Notes under the pieces: model-generated
The model's input: only the letters and a program-made list of their open reading frames with translations
Told to the model about the DNA's origin: nothing
The model's database searches: none
Program-made: the position numbers and the translations under genes
In this document: positions 55,770 to 64,000 of the stretch, piece after piece
Layout: every line of letters starts with the position of its first letter
How positions within the stretch are numbered: the stretch's first letter is position 1
NCBI RefSeq assembly: GCF_000298215.1
Contig: NZ_BAHD01000018.1
Coordinates: forward strand, 1 to 64,000
DNA from: Kineosphaera limosa NBRC 100340
Lineage (GTDB): Bacteria; Actinomycetota; Actinomycetes; Actinomycetales; Dermatophilaceae
DNA: 64,000 nt
Direction: 5' to 3'

Positions 55770-58359
55770 TCAGGTGGCGATGTATGCCGAGCGCGCTGCT
55801 TTCGCCTTCTCCCAGTCCTCCTGCACTTCGCTCACAGTCGGCTTGGTGCTCATGTACTCGGCGGCGTGAGAGTGTCCGGTCATCCGTTCGCAAGCACGAT
55901 CGAAGAGAGGTTCAATGACTGCGATGGCAGCATCGAGCCGAGAACTGTCGATCTTCGACAGGCGGGTCATCATGATGTTCTTGCGATATCGCTGTGTGAC
56001 GTTCTGCAGGAGTTCCTGCTCAACGAATGCTTCGCACCAGGCGCGGATGAGGTCGTAGGTCTCTTTGATGAGTGCATCCTGGACCACGGGCTCCGCGCTG
56101 GTCATCTCTTGAAGTTTGACGTTGATCCGCTTGGCTAGATCGGCCGGCGTATCGAGCCTCGGCTCGACGTCCGGAGCCAGGATTCCCTTGGCCTCTCCAC
56201 CGTCGCGCACCTCGTAGATTTTCGTCCTGAGCTTCTTGTTCTGCCTGGCGGCCATCAGCGCTGACGCGAACATGATGTTGTGGGTCAAGACAACAACCTG
56301 ATGTGTCTCGGCGAGATTCTGGATGCGTGCAGCAACCTCATCAAGTCTGCGGTAGTCGAGACTTGTGACCGGGTCATCGAAGATCAGAGGTGCTTTGGTC
56401 CCTCGCATCCGACTCTCGGCAAGAAAGTCGGCCAGCGCCAACACCTTCTGCTCACCTTCCGAGAGCACCGCAGAGGGCTTGTAGGAGGCGACCGCCTTCT
56501 TGCGTTGCGCCTGTCCGCTACGCCCCCTGAAATCGAAGTGCGACCTGAGGCGCTCGAAGACGAGCGCACTCCTCGGCGAACAGCGTCTCGAAGTTCTTGT
56601 TCACGAGGTCTTCACTGGCAAGCTTGGACTGGACCGTGAGTTGCTTCGACGCGCCGCTTGAAATGACCCGTGAGAGCTTGTCAAGTTGTTGCGCTCTTCG
56701 CGCACGTCGGACGTACTCGCGGGCTGCGGCGATGTTCCGGTTCAATTCAATGCGTGCCGTGAGTTCTGAAAGCTCCTTCTGCTTTCCGGTGAGCGCGCTC
56801 GCCGCATTTGCTTTGTCCTCCGACATCTGCTGAACGGCCGCCCGTGCAGTCGCCAGTTCGGCTCCGACTTTGGAGGCCACTGCTTCTGCGCTCTCTCGGA
56901 GGGTGCCTGCGGTCACGGGCTTCCCATTCGCGGTGTCCTGAGCTGCGGCTCGGGCCGCCGCGAGCACGTCACATGCTTGGCTCGCCCATACCGGTGGGTC
57001 TTCACCATCCCGCTGTTCTGTGGCGAACTCGTTCGCGCGGGTGAGCTCGGCTTCGTCGAACCTGAGGCTGGAGTTGCGCACCTCGGTGTTCGCGTCCGCG
57101 ACCTGACGGACAAGCGTTTCATCGAGGAACGTGCGATAGCGAGTCAGCAGGTTCAAGGCCGTCGGGCTGAGCTCCTGCATGCAGTAGAGACACTTGTCTC
57201 CGGCAGTTGGATAGTGCTCGCGGTCAAGGTGTTGGCGGTACGAGTCTCCCGCAACGATGAACTCCTGCCATTCCCCATCTGCGGGGCCTGGCAGCTCATC
57301 CTGACTGAAGAGTTGCTCTCGCGCTTCTGTCCTTCGACCTTCCGCTTCCTGGAGTTTCACCCGGGCTTTCTCGTAGACGACCGCATCGAAGTTCATCGCT
57401 GTTGTAAGCACGCCGTGCAGCCGATTGAGGTGACGTACCGTCTCCTGTGTGCTGGAGAGAATCGCGTCGAGCGAGTTGGAACGGAGCGCCGCGATCTCAC
57501 CTTCGAGCCGCTCGCGGTCGGCCTCGGCACCGTCAGGCAGCGTTGCCAGTGCGTCAAGCTCCGCGAGGTCTGTGGTGGCACCCAGGGTCTCGATCACGGG
57601 ATACACCTTCGTACCTCGCGTGAACCTCGACAACAGCGGGTTGCTCCCCGGCGCCAAGGCCTTGACCTCGGTTGCGATCCGCTGCTGAATGCCTTGCAGC
57701 CCGGCAGCGACGTGACCAAACAGTGCGAGTTCGGCCGGTGTGTAGACGTAACCCAGATCGCTGTCAACGTGCAACGAGACTGCGCTCGCGTCGAAGACGC
57801 TGATGCGGGAGAATGGCGCAAGGCCGGATTCGTCCTTCCACATCACCGAGGAGTCCATGCCAGACAGTCGGTACTGGATGGTGGCGCTGGGCGACGGCGG
57901 GCTGTCGAGATAGGCGGTGTGCGCGTTCGGCAGGATGTCTTCAGCGGTCCGAACAGCCGAGATGCGCTTCAGTATTCGTGCATACCCGGTCTTCCCCGAT
58001 CCGTTCTGCCCAAAGAGCACGGTCAGTTCCGGGTCGAAGCCAAGTTCTTGGTCAGCGGCGAGCGCATTGACGCCTTCGATGCTCGCCAGACTGACGAGTT
58101 CAAGAGTCTCCTCTTCCGCCGCATCCGTGGCGACGAGTTCAAGCTTCGGAACTTCCGGGGCCTCACCATCGCCAAGCCCCTTCTCCGCAAGGAAGGTGGT
58201 GTAGGCGGCGTCCAGCAGGGCATCGCTCGGCGCCTGGCGAGAGAGGATCGTTTCGGCAGTGATCTGACGCACCCATGCGTCCTGCCCGTTCGCCCAACCC
58301 ACGAGCAAGCGTCGGGGCGTCGCGTCTCCCAAGTTGACCGAGACCTCTTCAGCGGCCAC
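55770..58359 (-). pseudogene. RloC/PrrC-like AAA (AAA_13) ATPase, split by a one-base frameshift
   Basis: The first reading frame (58359 to 56518, 613 residues) has Walker A GQNGSGKT (117-124), long coiled coils and a zinc-hook-like Cys pair at 390/393 (DKCLYCMQEL). It stops just after ALRFQGA. The second frame continues exactly where it stops with GRSGQAQRKK, signature LSEGEQKVLALADF, Walker B PLIFDDPVTSLD and VVLTHN. Removing one G from the G5 run (complement of 56523-56527) restores one protein of about 860 residues. Such ABC-type ATPases with zinc hooks include anticodon nucleases of phage defence. Whether the shift is real, an error or programmed is open. Confidence 0.7.
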
Positions 58360-58504
58360 GTCTGCCTCCGTCCTGGCGAACGGTGTCAGGAGATACGTGT
58401 CGCCGATCCAGCTCGAACTGTCATGGTGCTGTCCATCATGCCTGAGGAGTCGGGGGTCGGGCCGGACGACACAGCGGCCGCGGCGCTCCGAAGCTCGTTC
58501 TGGC

Positions 58505-58771
58505 TCACAGCGACGGCCCGGTTCGCTGGGTCCGAGAGTGTCGGGAGTGTTCTTGATCTTGTTCGACGCGAGCGAGGTTCATCGTTCTGTCCAGGGCTGT
58601 ACGCGCCCGCGCAGCGTCGATCCTCTGGGCCGCAGACTCGGGTGGGGCGCCGAGGGGTGCGTCGTCGGTGACGCGGTAGCGGTCTCGGTAGGCAGCGACC
58701 ACGCGGGCAGCCTTGCGCCAGGTCGCGGCTCGTCGCCGGTCGGTGGGCGCTGCTCCAAGAGGTTCGTCCAC
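58505..58771 (-). pseudogene. Out-of-frame C-terminus of the relaxase
   Basis: This 88-residue frame overlaps the end of the relaxase gene in another phase. It holds a Tra-protein-like tail: TWRKAARVVAAYRDRYRVTD, then AAQRIDAARARTALDRTMNL. The relaxase frame matches its family up to TPWTN and then degenerates into Pro/Thr/Arg-rich sequence. A one-base loss around 58751-58764 explains the switch. The tail would have completed the relaxase. Confidence 0.6.
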
Positions 58772-61700
58772 GGCGTGCTCTCCGTGAGCGCGGCTTCGAG
58801 AACGGCGTCGGCGCGTGCCTCGATCAGTGCTTCTCGCTCGTCGAGGGCTGCTCGCATTTCGGCGCCGATGGCCCCGTGCGCCTGTGGGATGAGGCCGGCG
58901 ATGAGCCGCGGTGGCTTGCGAGTCCGGCCCGAGCCAGCCGGGCGGGCGGTCGCCCGCTCGACTCGGTAGTGGAGGACGGCGGCGATGTCGTCCGCGTCGC
59001 CGAATCCACGCGCAGTGACGAGGCGCGGCAGCAACGCATCGACATCGTGATGGTTCGCTTCAGCCCGGCGGAGTTCAGCCGTGAGCGGGCCGAACGCCTC
59101 GGACTCTATGGCGCTCTCGGCCTGCTCGTCGGTGAGCCCGGAGCCACGGACGAGGGTGGCCCAGCGGTCGTGCTGAGCGGCGGCGGCGATCGTCTCATAC
59201 TCGGCGGTGAGCTGAGCGATAGAGCCCCACTGGTCCTGCTCAGCCACGATGGTCTCGTGCGCGGAGAGTTCGGCGGCGCTGTGCTGCAGAACGCCGTAGA
59301 GCACGCTTCGCGCGGTGGCGTGTGGGTCGTCACCAGGGTGCGGCTGGGCATGGTCGTCGGCGCGGTCGAGCGTCACGTAGGCATGGTTCGCGTGCTGTCC
59401 TCGGCTCATCGCGACGTAGAAGGTCTCTCGGGTCGAAGTCGGTTCGACCAGGACGTGCGCAGTGTCGGTCGTGATGCCTTGCGCGCGGTAGGCGGTGACC
59501 GCGTAGCCGAGATCGACATGCTCGGCCACGTACGAGGCTGGGAGGACGATGCTGCCGCCGAACCTGCGCCCTCGCCTGCGAGCCCTGATGGTTCCGTCGT
59601 CGCGAATGGTGGTGCTGGTGCCGTAGTCGCGTGCGATGGTGATTGTCCCGTCGTCGCCGACGGCGGTGATGGTCCATATGTCGCCGTTGCGTACCCAGTC
59701 CCGCCCTGCCATGGTGCGGAGGTTCCGGTTGTTGCGTCGGGTGATGATGGTGTCGCCGACGCCTGCGGCGGTGCCGTCGCGCAGTTCGACTTCGCGGTCG
59801 GGGATCAATGTCTTGTTGAGGATCAGGTCGGCGCGGGCGCGACGGTTCAGCGCGGTCACGTCTTCGTGGGTTTCGGCGATCAGCACCGAGGTGAGTCCGG
59901 CGTCGCGGTCGGCGCGCCAGGCGTTGTAGGCCGTGTCGGTCATGGCCTCGGCGTCGCCGTCGGTGATGCGCTGGTGGGCGAGGTAGGTCTCGATGGCCCG
60001 GGTGTGTCCGTGGCGTAGCTCGAGTGAGGCGGTCTTCTCCCAGGCGTGGGTGAAGCGGTGAACGTCGACCAGTTCGGGGGTGTCGGCGCGGTCTCTGGCG
60101 ATCATCGCGAATGCACCGCCGGCGTCCACGGACTGGAGCTGGGCGTAGTCGCCGACCAGCAGCACCTTCGCGCCCGCGTCTTGGGCGAGGTGTGTGATGC
60201 GGTCCAGCGACAGGGTGCCGGCGAGGGAGGCTTCGTCGATGATGACGAGCTGACCCGCCTCGAACGTGTCGCCGTGGAGGATGTGGTTCTGCCACCACTT
60301 CGCCGTGTTCTCAGTCGCGATCCCGAGATCATCGGCGAGGACCTGTGCGGCGACCGCTGACGGCGCGAGCCCGACGACGGAACCGGCGCCGTGCTCGGCT
60401 TCCCAGGCGCGGCGGAGTGCGTTCATGGCGGTGGTCTTGCCTGCCCCGGCAGGACCGACCAGCACGTCGAGCATCCGTCCCGACACCGCGATGCGGGTCA
60501 AGGCATCGGCTTGGTCGTCGCCGAGCATCCGACCGTCCGCGTCGGGTCTGCGCGTGATCTTCTCGACCGTCGCGAGCTGCACCGTCGGACCGGCCAGGTT
60601 CGCTGCTCGTTCCAGGAGTCTGTCCTCCGCCGCGAGCTGGGACTCGGAGGTGAACACGGTCGAGCTCTTCGGCCGGAACACCGAGGTGCCGTCGGGCCGA
60701 CGGAACACAACCGGGGACGCGGCGAGTTCGGGCGGCGTCAGCCGAAGCGAGACGAGTTCGGCGGCGTCGGCGACCATCGCGACGATGGCTTCCCGGTCCT
60801 GCGTGGTGGCGAACCGCCAGCCCATCGTCTGCCGGGATGCCTCGGCCATGAGATTCCATCGCCGCCAGGTCGAGCGCTTCTCACCGACCACCTCGACGAC
60901 CGAGCGCCCGAGCTCGCCGATCACGTCGAGTGGCACGTCGTCGGCGCGTAGCAGGAGCGGTTTGTCGTAGTCGGTCATCTCGCGTGCCCACGTCGTCGCG
61001 TCCCGACCGAGAGTCTTGGATGCGCGATCCCGCCACTCGGCGGTCAGGTCAGCCAAGGATCGGACCTGCTTCTCAGGCCTCGTGGCCAGCGTGGCCTGGG
61101 CTCGCAGCTTGAGGATCGTCGCGTTCGATGGTTGGTGTCTGTGATGGGCAACGTACTCGGCGATGAGCCGGTTCTTCTCGACGTCGATGTGACGGGCACG
61201 GGACGAGAACTCCGAGACCAGCTCTTCCGGAACCCCGGTGATCGCCCACGCCGGATTCCGGTCCCGCCCCATCTCGCGCTCCTCCCACGAGACGCCGAAG
61301 GAGCGCGTCATATGGTCGGCGAACACGGCTTCGTGTAGTTCGGAGAGGGCAACGACGGCGGCGTGCATCGGTCTGCCGTCAAGCGAGCGCCATTTCCCAT
61401 CGAGGACGGTCTTGGCCTTGTTGCTGATGACCACGTGCGTGTGGATGTGGGGGTCGCCGGCGCGGGAGTCGAAGTGATCGAAGGCGGTGGCGATGAGCCC
61501 GGTGACATCGACTTGCGCAACCGCGCCGTCTCCGGCGGTTGCGCCCGCGCGGGTGGCTGCAACTTCACGTTCCATGAACGCAACCACCTCCGCAACCGCT
61601 CGATGGTGCGCCTCCCCGATGAGTGCTTGGACCCCGGCGTCGGCGACTGCCCACAGCACCGATGCGGACTTCGGGATGGAGAAGGTGAAGTCGAAGCCTG

Positions 61701-62115
61701 CGACCGCACGCCGTGTGCTGTGAGCTGTCTCCTCGGCAACGATCTGCGCGATGGCCTCGCCCTTGGCCCCAGGTGTGAGCGTCTGGTCAAGAGCGGCGAT
61801 CCGTGCCTCGATCCGCTCGTCCTGGCTCTTGTACGCAGGGAAGCCCAGGCCGAGCTTGTCGCCGGTGATCGGATCACAGCCCGTGCCCATCAGGAGCTGG
61901 AGTTGGTCTTCTGATACTCGGTCGCCCACCTGAATCTCGCCCTTGCCGAGGGCCGCTACGCCTGCGCCGAGCCAGCGGCCGGGCGGTGTGCCTTCTTCCA
62001 TGTGGTAACGAGTGAGCTGCGTCGAGAGCGGCCTGTTGCCGTCGGCTGCCGCGACCGTCTTGAGCAGGTACTTGTAGCCATCACCTGCCGACATCACGCG
62101 CATCGAAACCGTCAT
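58579..62115 (-). CDS. traA: MobF-family conjugative relaxase/helicase (TraA/TrwC-like)
   Basis: This protein nicks oriT and unwinds DNA for conjugative transfer. The ATG at 62115 has GGAGGTGA just upstream; the residue count of 1178 is to the present stop. The N-terminal relaxase has catalytic tyrosines in GYKYLL (14/16) and the metal-binding three-His motif DPHIHTH (about 221-227). The helicase Walker A is GPAGAGKTT (about 554-562), with VIIDEASLAG and VTAYRAQGITTDTAHV further on. The C-terminal tail appears frameshifted, so activity of the C-terminus may be lost. Confidence 0.9.
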   Translation of the reverse strand: MTVSMRVMSAGDGYKYLLKTVAAADGNRPLSTQLTRYHMEEGTPPGRWLGAGVAALGKGEIQVGDRVSEDQLQLLMGTGCDPITGDKLGLGFPAYKSQDERIEARIAALDQTLTPGAKGEAIAQIVAEETAHSTRRAVAGFDFTFSIPKSASVLWAVADAGVQALIGEAHHRAVAEVVAFMEREVAATRAGATAGDGAVAQVDVTGLIATAFDHFDSRAGDPHIHTHVVISNKAKTVLDGKWRSLDGRPMHAAVVALSELHEAVFADHMTRSFGVSWEEREMGRDRNPAWAITGVPEELVSEFSSRARHIDVEKNRLIAEYVAHHRHQPSNATILKLRAQATLATRPEKQVRSLADLTAEWRDRASKTLGRDATTWAREMTDYDKPLLLRADDVPLDVIGELGRSVVEVVGEKRSTWRRWNLMAEASRQTMGWRFATTQDREAIVAMVADAAELVSLRLTPPELAASPVVFRRPDGTSVFRPKSSTVFTSESQLAAEDRLLERAANLAGPTVQLATVEKITRRPDADGRMLGDDQADALTRIAVSGRMLDVLVGPAGAGKTTAMNALRRAWEAEHGAGSVVGLAPSAVAAQVLADDLGIATENTAKWWQNHILHGDTFEAGQLVIIDEASLAGTLSLDRITHLAQDAGAKVLLVGDYAQLQSVDAGGAFAMIARDRADTPELVDVHRFTHAWEKTASLELRHGHTRAIETYLAHQRITDGDAEAMTDTAYNAWRADRDAGLTSVLIAETHEDVTALNRRARADLILNKTLIPDREVELRDGTAAGVGDTIITRRNNRNLRTMAGRDWVRNGDIWTITAVGDDGTITIARDYGTSTTIRDDGTIRARRRGRRFGGSIVLPASYVAEHVDLGYAVTAYRAQGITTDTAHVLVEPTSTRETFYVAMSRGQHANHAYVTLDRADDHAQPHPGDDPHATARSVLYGVLQHSAAELSAHETIVAEQDQWGSIAQLTAEYETIAAAAQHDRWATLVRGSGLTDEQAESAIESEAFGPLTAELRRAEANHHDVDALLPRLVTARGFGDADDIAAVLHYRVERATARPAGSGRTRKPPRLIAGLIPQAHGAIGAEMRAALDEREALIEARADAVLEAALTESTPWTNLLEQRPPTGDEPRPGARLPAWSLPTETATASPTTHPSAPHPSLRPRGSTLRGRVQPWTER

Positions 62116-62290
62116 GCTCACCTCCGTTCCTGGCGAGCAGGTGAGCACCCGCACCCGGTGACTTCTGAGCCGGTAGTGCCCGGCTCTTCTACCTCGACCT
62201 GCAAGACGCGTGTGACCTCAAAGCGGAGACGGGCGGACGGGCGGACGGGCGAAAGTGTGCATCGTGTGGAGGCCCGTGCACCTGTCTGGC
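62116..62290. other. Gap between relaxase and small gene, candidate oriT
   Basis: GAGCCGG (62167-62173) and CCGGCTC (62180-62186) form a 7-bp hairpin around TAGTGC. A GGACGGGC-type repeat follows near 62228-62249. A hairpin next to a MobF relaxase start is where oriT is usually found. No nic sequence of a known type was recognised, so this is a position-based suggestion. Confidence 0.3.
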
Positions 62291-62470
62291 ATGCGAGGCG
62301 ACGAGAGGAATCTGAGGCTGCGGGTGACGCGGCGCGAGGCGCCTGACCTCGGCAAGCTGATCGAGTGGGTGCTGGGCATCGCCGAGGCCCGTCACCGCGC
62401 CTGGGTGAACGGCGAACCCGACCCCTACGGGCTTCCACCGCCCGAGGACCTGGCGTCTGCGCGCCACTGA
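62291..62470 (+). CDS. Small hypothetical protein upstream of the recombinase
   Basis: The ATG at 62291 gives 59 residues; an earlier ATG at 62255 would give 71. The sequence (GDERNLRLRVTRREAPDLGK, then LIEWVLGIAEARHRAWVNGE) is charged and soluble, with no known motif. It lies 68 bp before the recombinase on the same strand, a position where short accessory genes occur in such elements. Confidence 0.5.
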   Translation: MRGDERNLRLRVTRREAPDLGKLIEWVLGIAEARHRAWVNGEPDPYGLPPPEDLASARH

Positions 62471-62538
62471 GTTCTTCGCTTTGTCAGGGGTGCGCGAGAG
62501 GATCGACACCAAGAAGCACCCCGGCAAGGAGGCCCACG

Positions 62539-64000
62539 ATGAGCACCGCGACACTCGACACCACGACGTCCGAGCGGGCCGCCGAGACCCCCGTGATGCT
62601 GGCTGTGTCCTACCTCCGCGTCTCGACGCGGGAGCAGGCCGAGCGCGGCGGCACCGACGAAGGCTTCTCGATCCCCGCCCAGCGCGAGGCCAACGCGAGG
62701 AAAGCCGACGAGCTGGGCGCGCGGGTCGTGCGCGAGTTCATCGACGCCGGAGAATCAGCGCGCTCAGCGGATCGTGACGGACTGCAGGACATGCTGGCGT
62801 TCATCGCCGCGTCGCGGGTGCAGTTCTGCATCGTGCACAAGCTCGACCGGCTCGCCCGTAACCGCGCCGATGATGTGAAGATTCACGAAGCGCTCATCAG
62901 CGCCGGGGTCACGCTCGTGTCGGCTACAGAGTCGATCGATCAGACGCCTTCGGGGATGCTCGTTCACGGAATCATGTCGAGCATCGCGGAGTTCTACTCC
63001 CGCAACCTTGCCACCGAAGTCACCAAGGGGCTGACGCAGAAGGTCGCGCAAGGCGGTACCCCAGGACGCGCTCCCATCGGCTACCTCAACGTGCGCCAGA
63101 CCGACGACCAAGGCCGCGAGATACGCACCGTCGAGGTTGATCCCGAACGTGCACCGCTGATCGCGTGGGCGTTCGAGCGTTACGCCGCCGGCGAGACCTC
63201 TGTGACGGCGCTGCTGCGGGATCTCACCGCGCGTGGCCTGGTGTCGGTGCCGTCGCCGAAGCGTCCATCCAGGCCGCTGGGGAAGAATGCGCTCTACCGT
63301 GTGTTGACGAACCCGTACTACGCCGGAGTTATCCGCTACAAGGGCGCGCTGCATCCCGGCGCGCACGAGCCCATTGTGAAGCCAGCGTTGTTCGATCAGG
63401 TGCAGTCGCTGTTGAAGGCTCGCAACGCGCACGCAACCAGGCACGTCCAGCACGCTCACCACCTGAAAGGCCTGCTGCACTGCGGCAATTGCGGGTCGCG
63501 GATGCTGCTGGACTTCGCCACCAATCCGAGAGGCACGACCTACGCCTACTTCGTCTGCTCCGGTAGAGCATCAAAACGGACAACCTGCACCCGCCGAGCG
63601 GTGCCCGTCCAGGTTGCGGAGCGCTTGGTCGAAGACTCCTACGCGAGCATCACGATCAGCGAAGACGACTACCGGCACCTCGCCGCCGAAGTCGACGCCG
63701 CGTTCGACAAGCGATCTGCTGGCCGCGATCAGGAGTTCGCCGACCTCACGGCGAACCGTGCACGCCTGGAAGCCGAGAGCGACAAGCTCCTGGCGGCGCA
63801 CTTCGCCGACGCCATCGACCTTCCGACTCTCAAGCGGCACCAAGACCGCGTCCGAGCCGGACTCGCCGACATCGAGCACCGCCTGCGCGAGCACGACGAA
63901 CTGCGCGTCGGCGGTCGGGGGTTCCTCCACGACAGCCTGCGGCTGCTTACCGACGCGCGCCGTGCCTACGCTCACTCGGACGACGGGAGCAGGAGGCTGG
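62539..64000 (+). CDS. Large serine recombinase, 3' end outside the window
   Basis: AAGGAGG lies six bases before the ATG at 62539, and about 487 residues are visible. The resolvase domain has catalytic Ser29 in YLRVSTREQAE, then VHKLDRLARNRADDV and SIAEFYSRNLATEV. The recombinase domain contains TPGRAPIGYLN and ALYRVLTNPYYAGV. The zinc-ribbon cysteines are CGNCGSRM and CSGRASKRTTC. A coiled-coil motif (about 380-480) follows. This class integrates elements at a specific attB and is the likely integrase of the region from 53.6 kb onward. Confidence 0.95.
   Translation, partial: MSTATLDTTTSERAAETPVMLAVSYLRVSTREQAERGGTDEGFSIPAQREANARKADELGARVVREFIDAGESARSADRDGLQDMLAFIAASRVQFCIVHKLDRLARNRADDVKIHEALISAGVTLVSATESIDQTPSGMLVHGIMSSIAEFYSRNLATEVTKGLTQKVAQGGTPGRAPIGYLNVRQTDDQGREIRTVEVDPERAPLIAWAFERYAAGETSVTALLRDLTARGLVSVPSPKRPSRPLGKNALYRVLTNPYYAGVIRYKGALHPGAHEPIVKPALFDQVQSLLKARNAHATRHVQHAHHLKGLLHCGNCGSRMLLDFATNPRGTTYAYFVCSGRASKRTTCTRRAVPVQVAERLVEDSYASITISEDDYRHLAAEVDAAFDKRSAGRDQEFADLTANRARLEAESDKLLAAHFADAIDLPTLKRHQDRVRAGLADIEHRLREHDELRVGGRGFLHDSLRLLTDARRAYAHSDDGSRRL

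Overview
The window is a high-GC actinobacterial chromosome segment, most likely from the Micrococcales. The lineage call is an inference. It rests on GC-rich third codon positions, GTG and TTG starts, ATGA or GTGA gene overlaps, a QsuB-type dehydroshikimate dehydratase, a PcaDC fusion, a TamR/tam pair, an actinobacterial protein O-mannosyltransferase and a cytochrome b558-type succinate dehydrogenase.

Region 1 (1-11.7 kb): a DoxX-like fragment, an unusual tRNA-Gln and a TetR regulator come first. A tightly packed ten-gene operon follows, running from quinate/shikimate through protocatechuate to beta-ketoadipate: qsuD-like, qsuB, pcaH, pcaG, pcaB, pcaDC, pcaF, pcaI, pcaJ and the IclR regulator pcaR. 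A palindrome plus direct repeat ahead of the first gene looks like a PcaU/PcaR-type operator. Region 2 (11.7-21.2 kb): a tam/tamR divergent pair, then an ABC-F ATPase, ispE, rsmA, tatD, metG and a HhH-GPD protein. Several short structured repeats lie between these genes.

Region 3 (21.2-34.6 kb): HAD proteins (one truncated), two DUF1269-like proteins, a PucR-type regulator, the stress operon dnaK-grpE-cbpA-cbpM-clpB, and an ECF sigma factor with a likely anti-sigma partner. Region 4 (34.6-37.8 kb): a small toxin-antitoxin island with a Phd/PIN pair, an antitoxin with a broken toxin, and an MNT/HEPN pair, split by a threonine dehydratase. Region 5 (37.8-50.5 kb): a hydrolase, a LysE exporter, glmS, two small unknown genes, aroQ, sdhCAB, rsmI, a protein mannosyltransferase and a PH-domain protein.

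Region 6 (50.5-53.6 kb): a copper-resistance unit with a CsoR-like operator, a broken CopZ remnant, a YdhK lipoprotein and a His-rich CopB-type (CPH) ATPase. Region 7 (53.6 kb to the end): one end of an integrative/conjugative element with an HTH protein, a small membrane protein, DprA, a RloC-like AAA ATPase, a MobF relaxase and a large serine recombinase cut by the window edge. Both the AAA ATPase and the relaxase carry single-base frameshifts.

The least expected signals are non-coding or broken structures. They are: a two-copy ~122-bp palindromic repeat family with covarying arms; six copies of a 10-bp motif in a three-forward, three-reverse array; a 59-bp duplication that makes a 20-codon leader ORF overlapping sdhB; and the 24-residue CopZ stub coupled to ydhK. 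All calls were made by reading the sequence. No database search or folding program was run.
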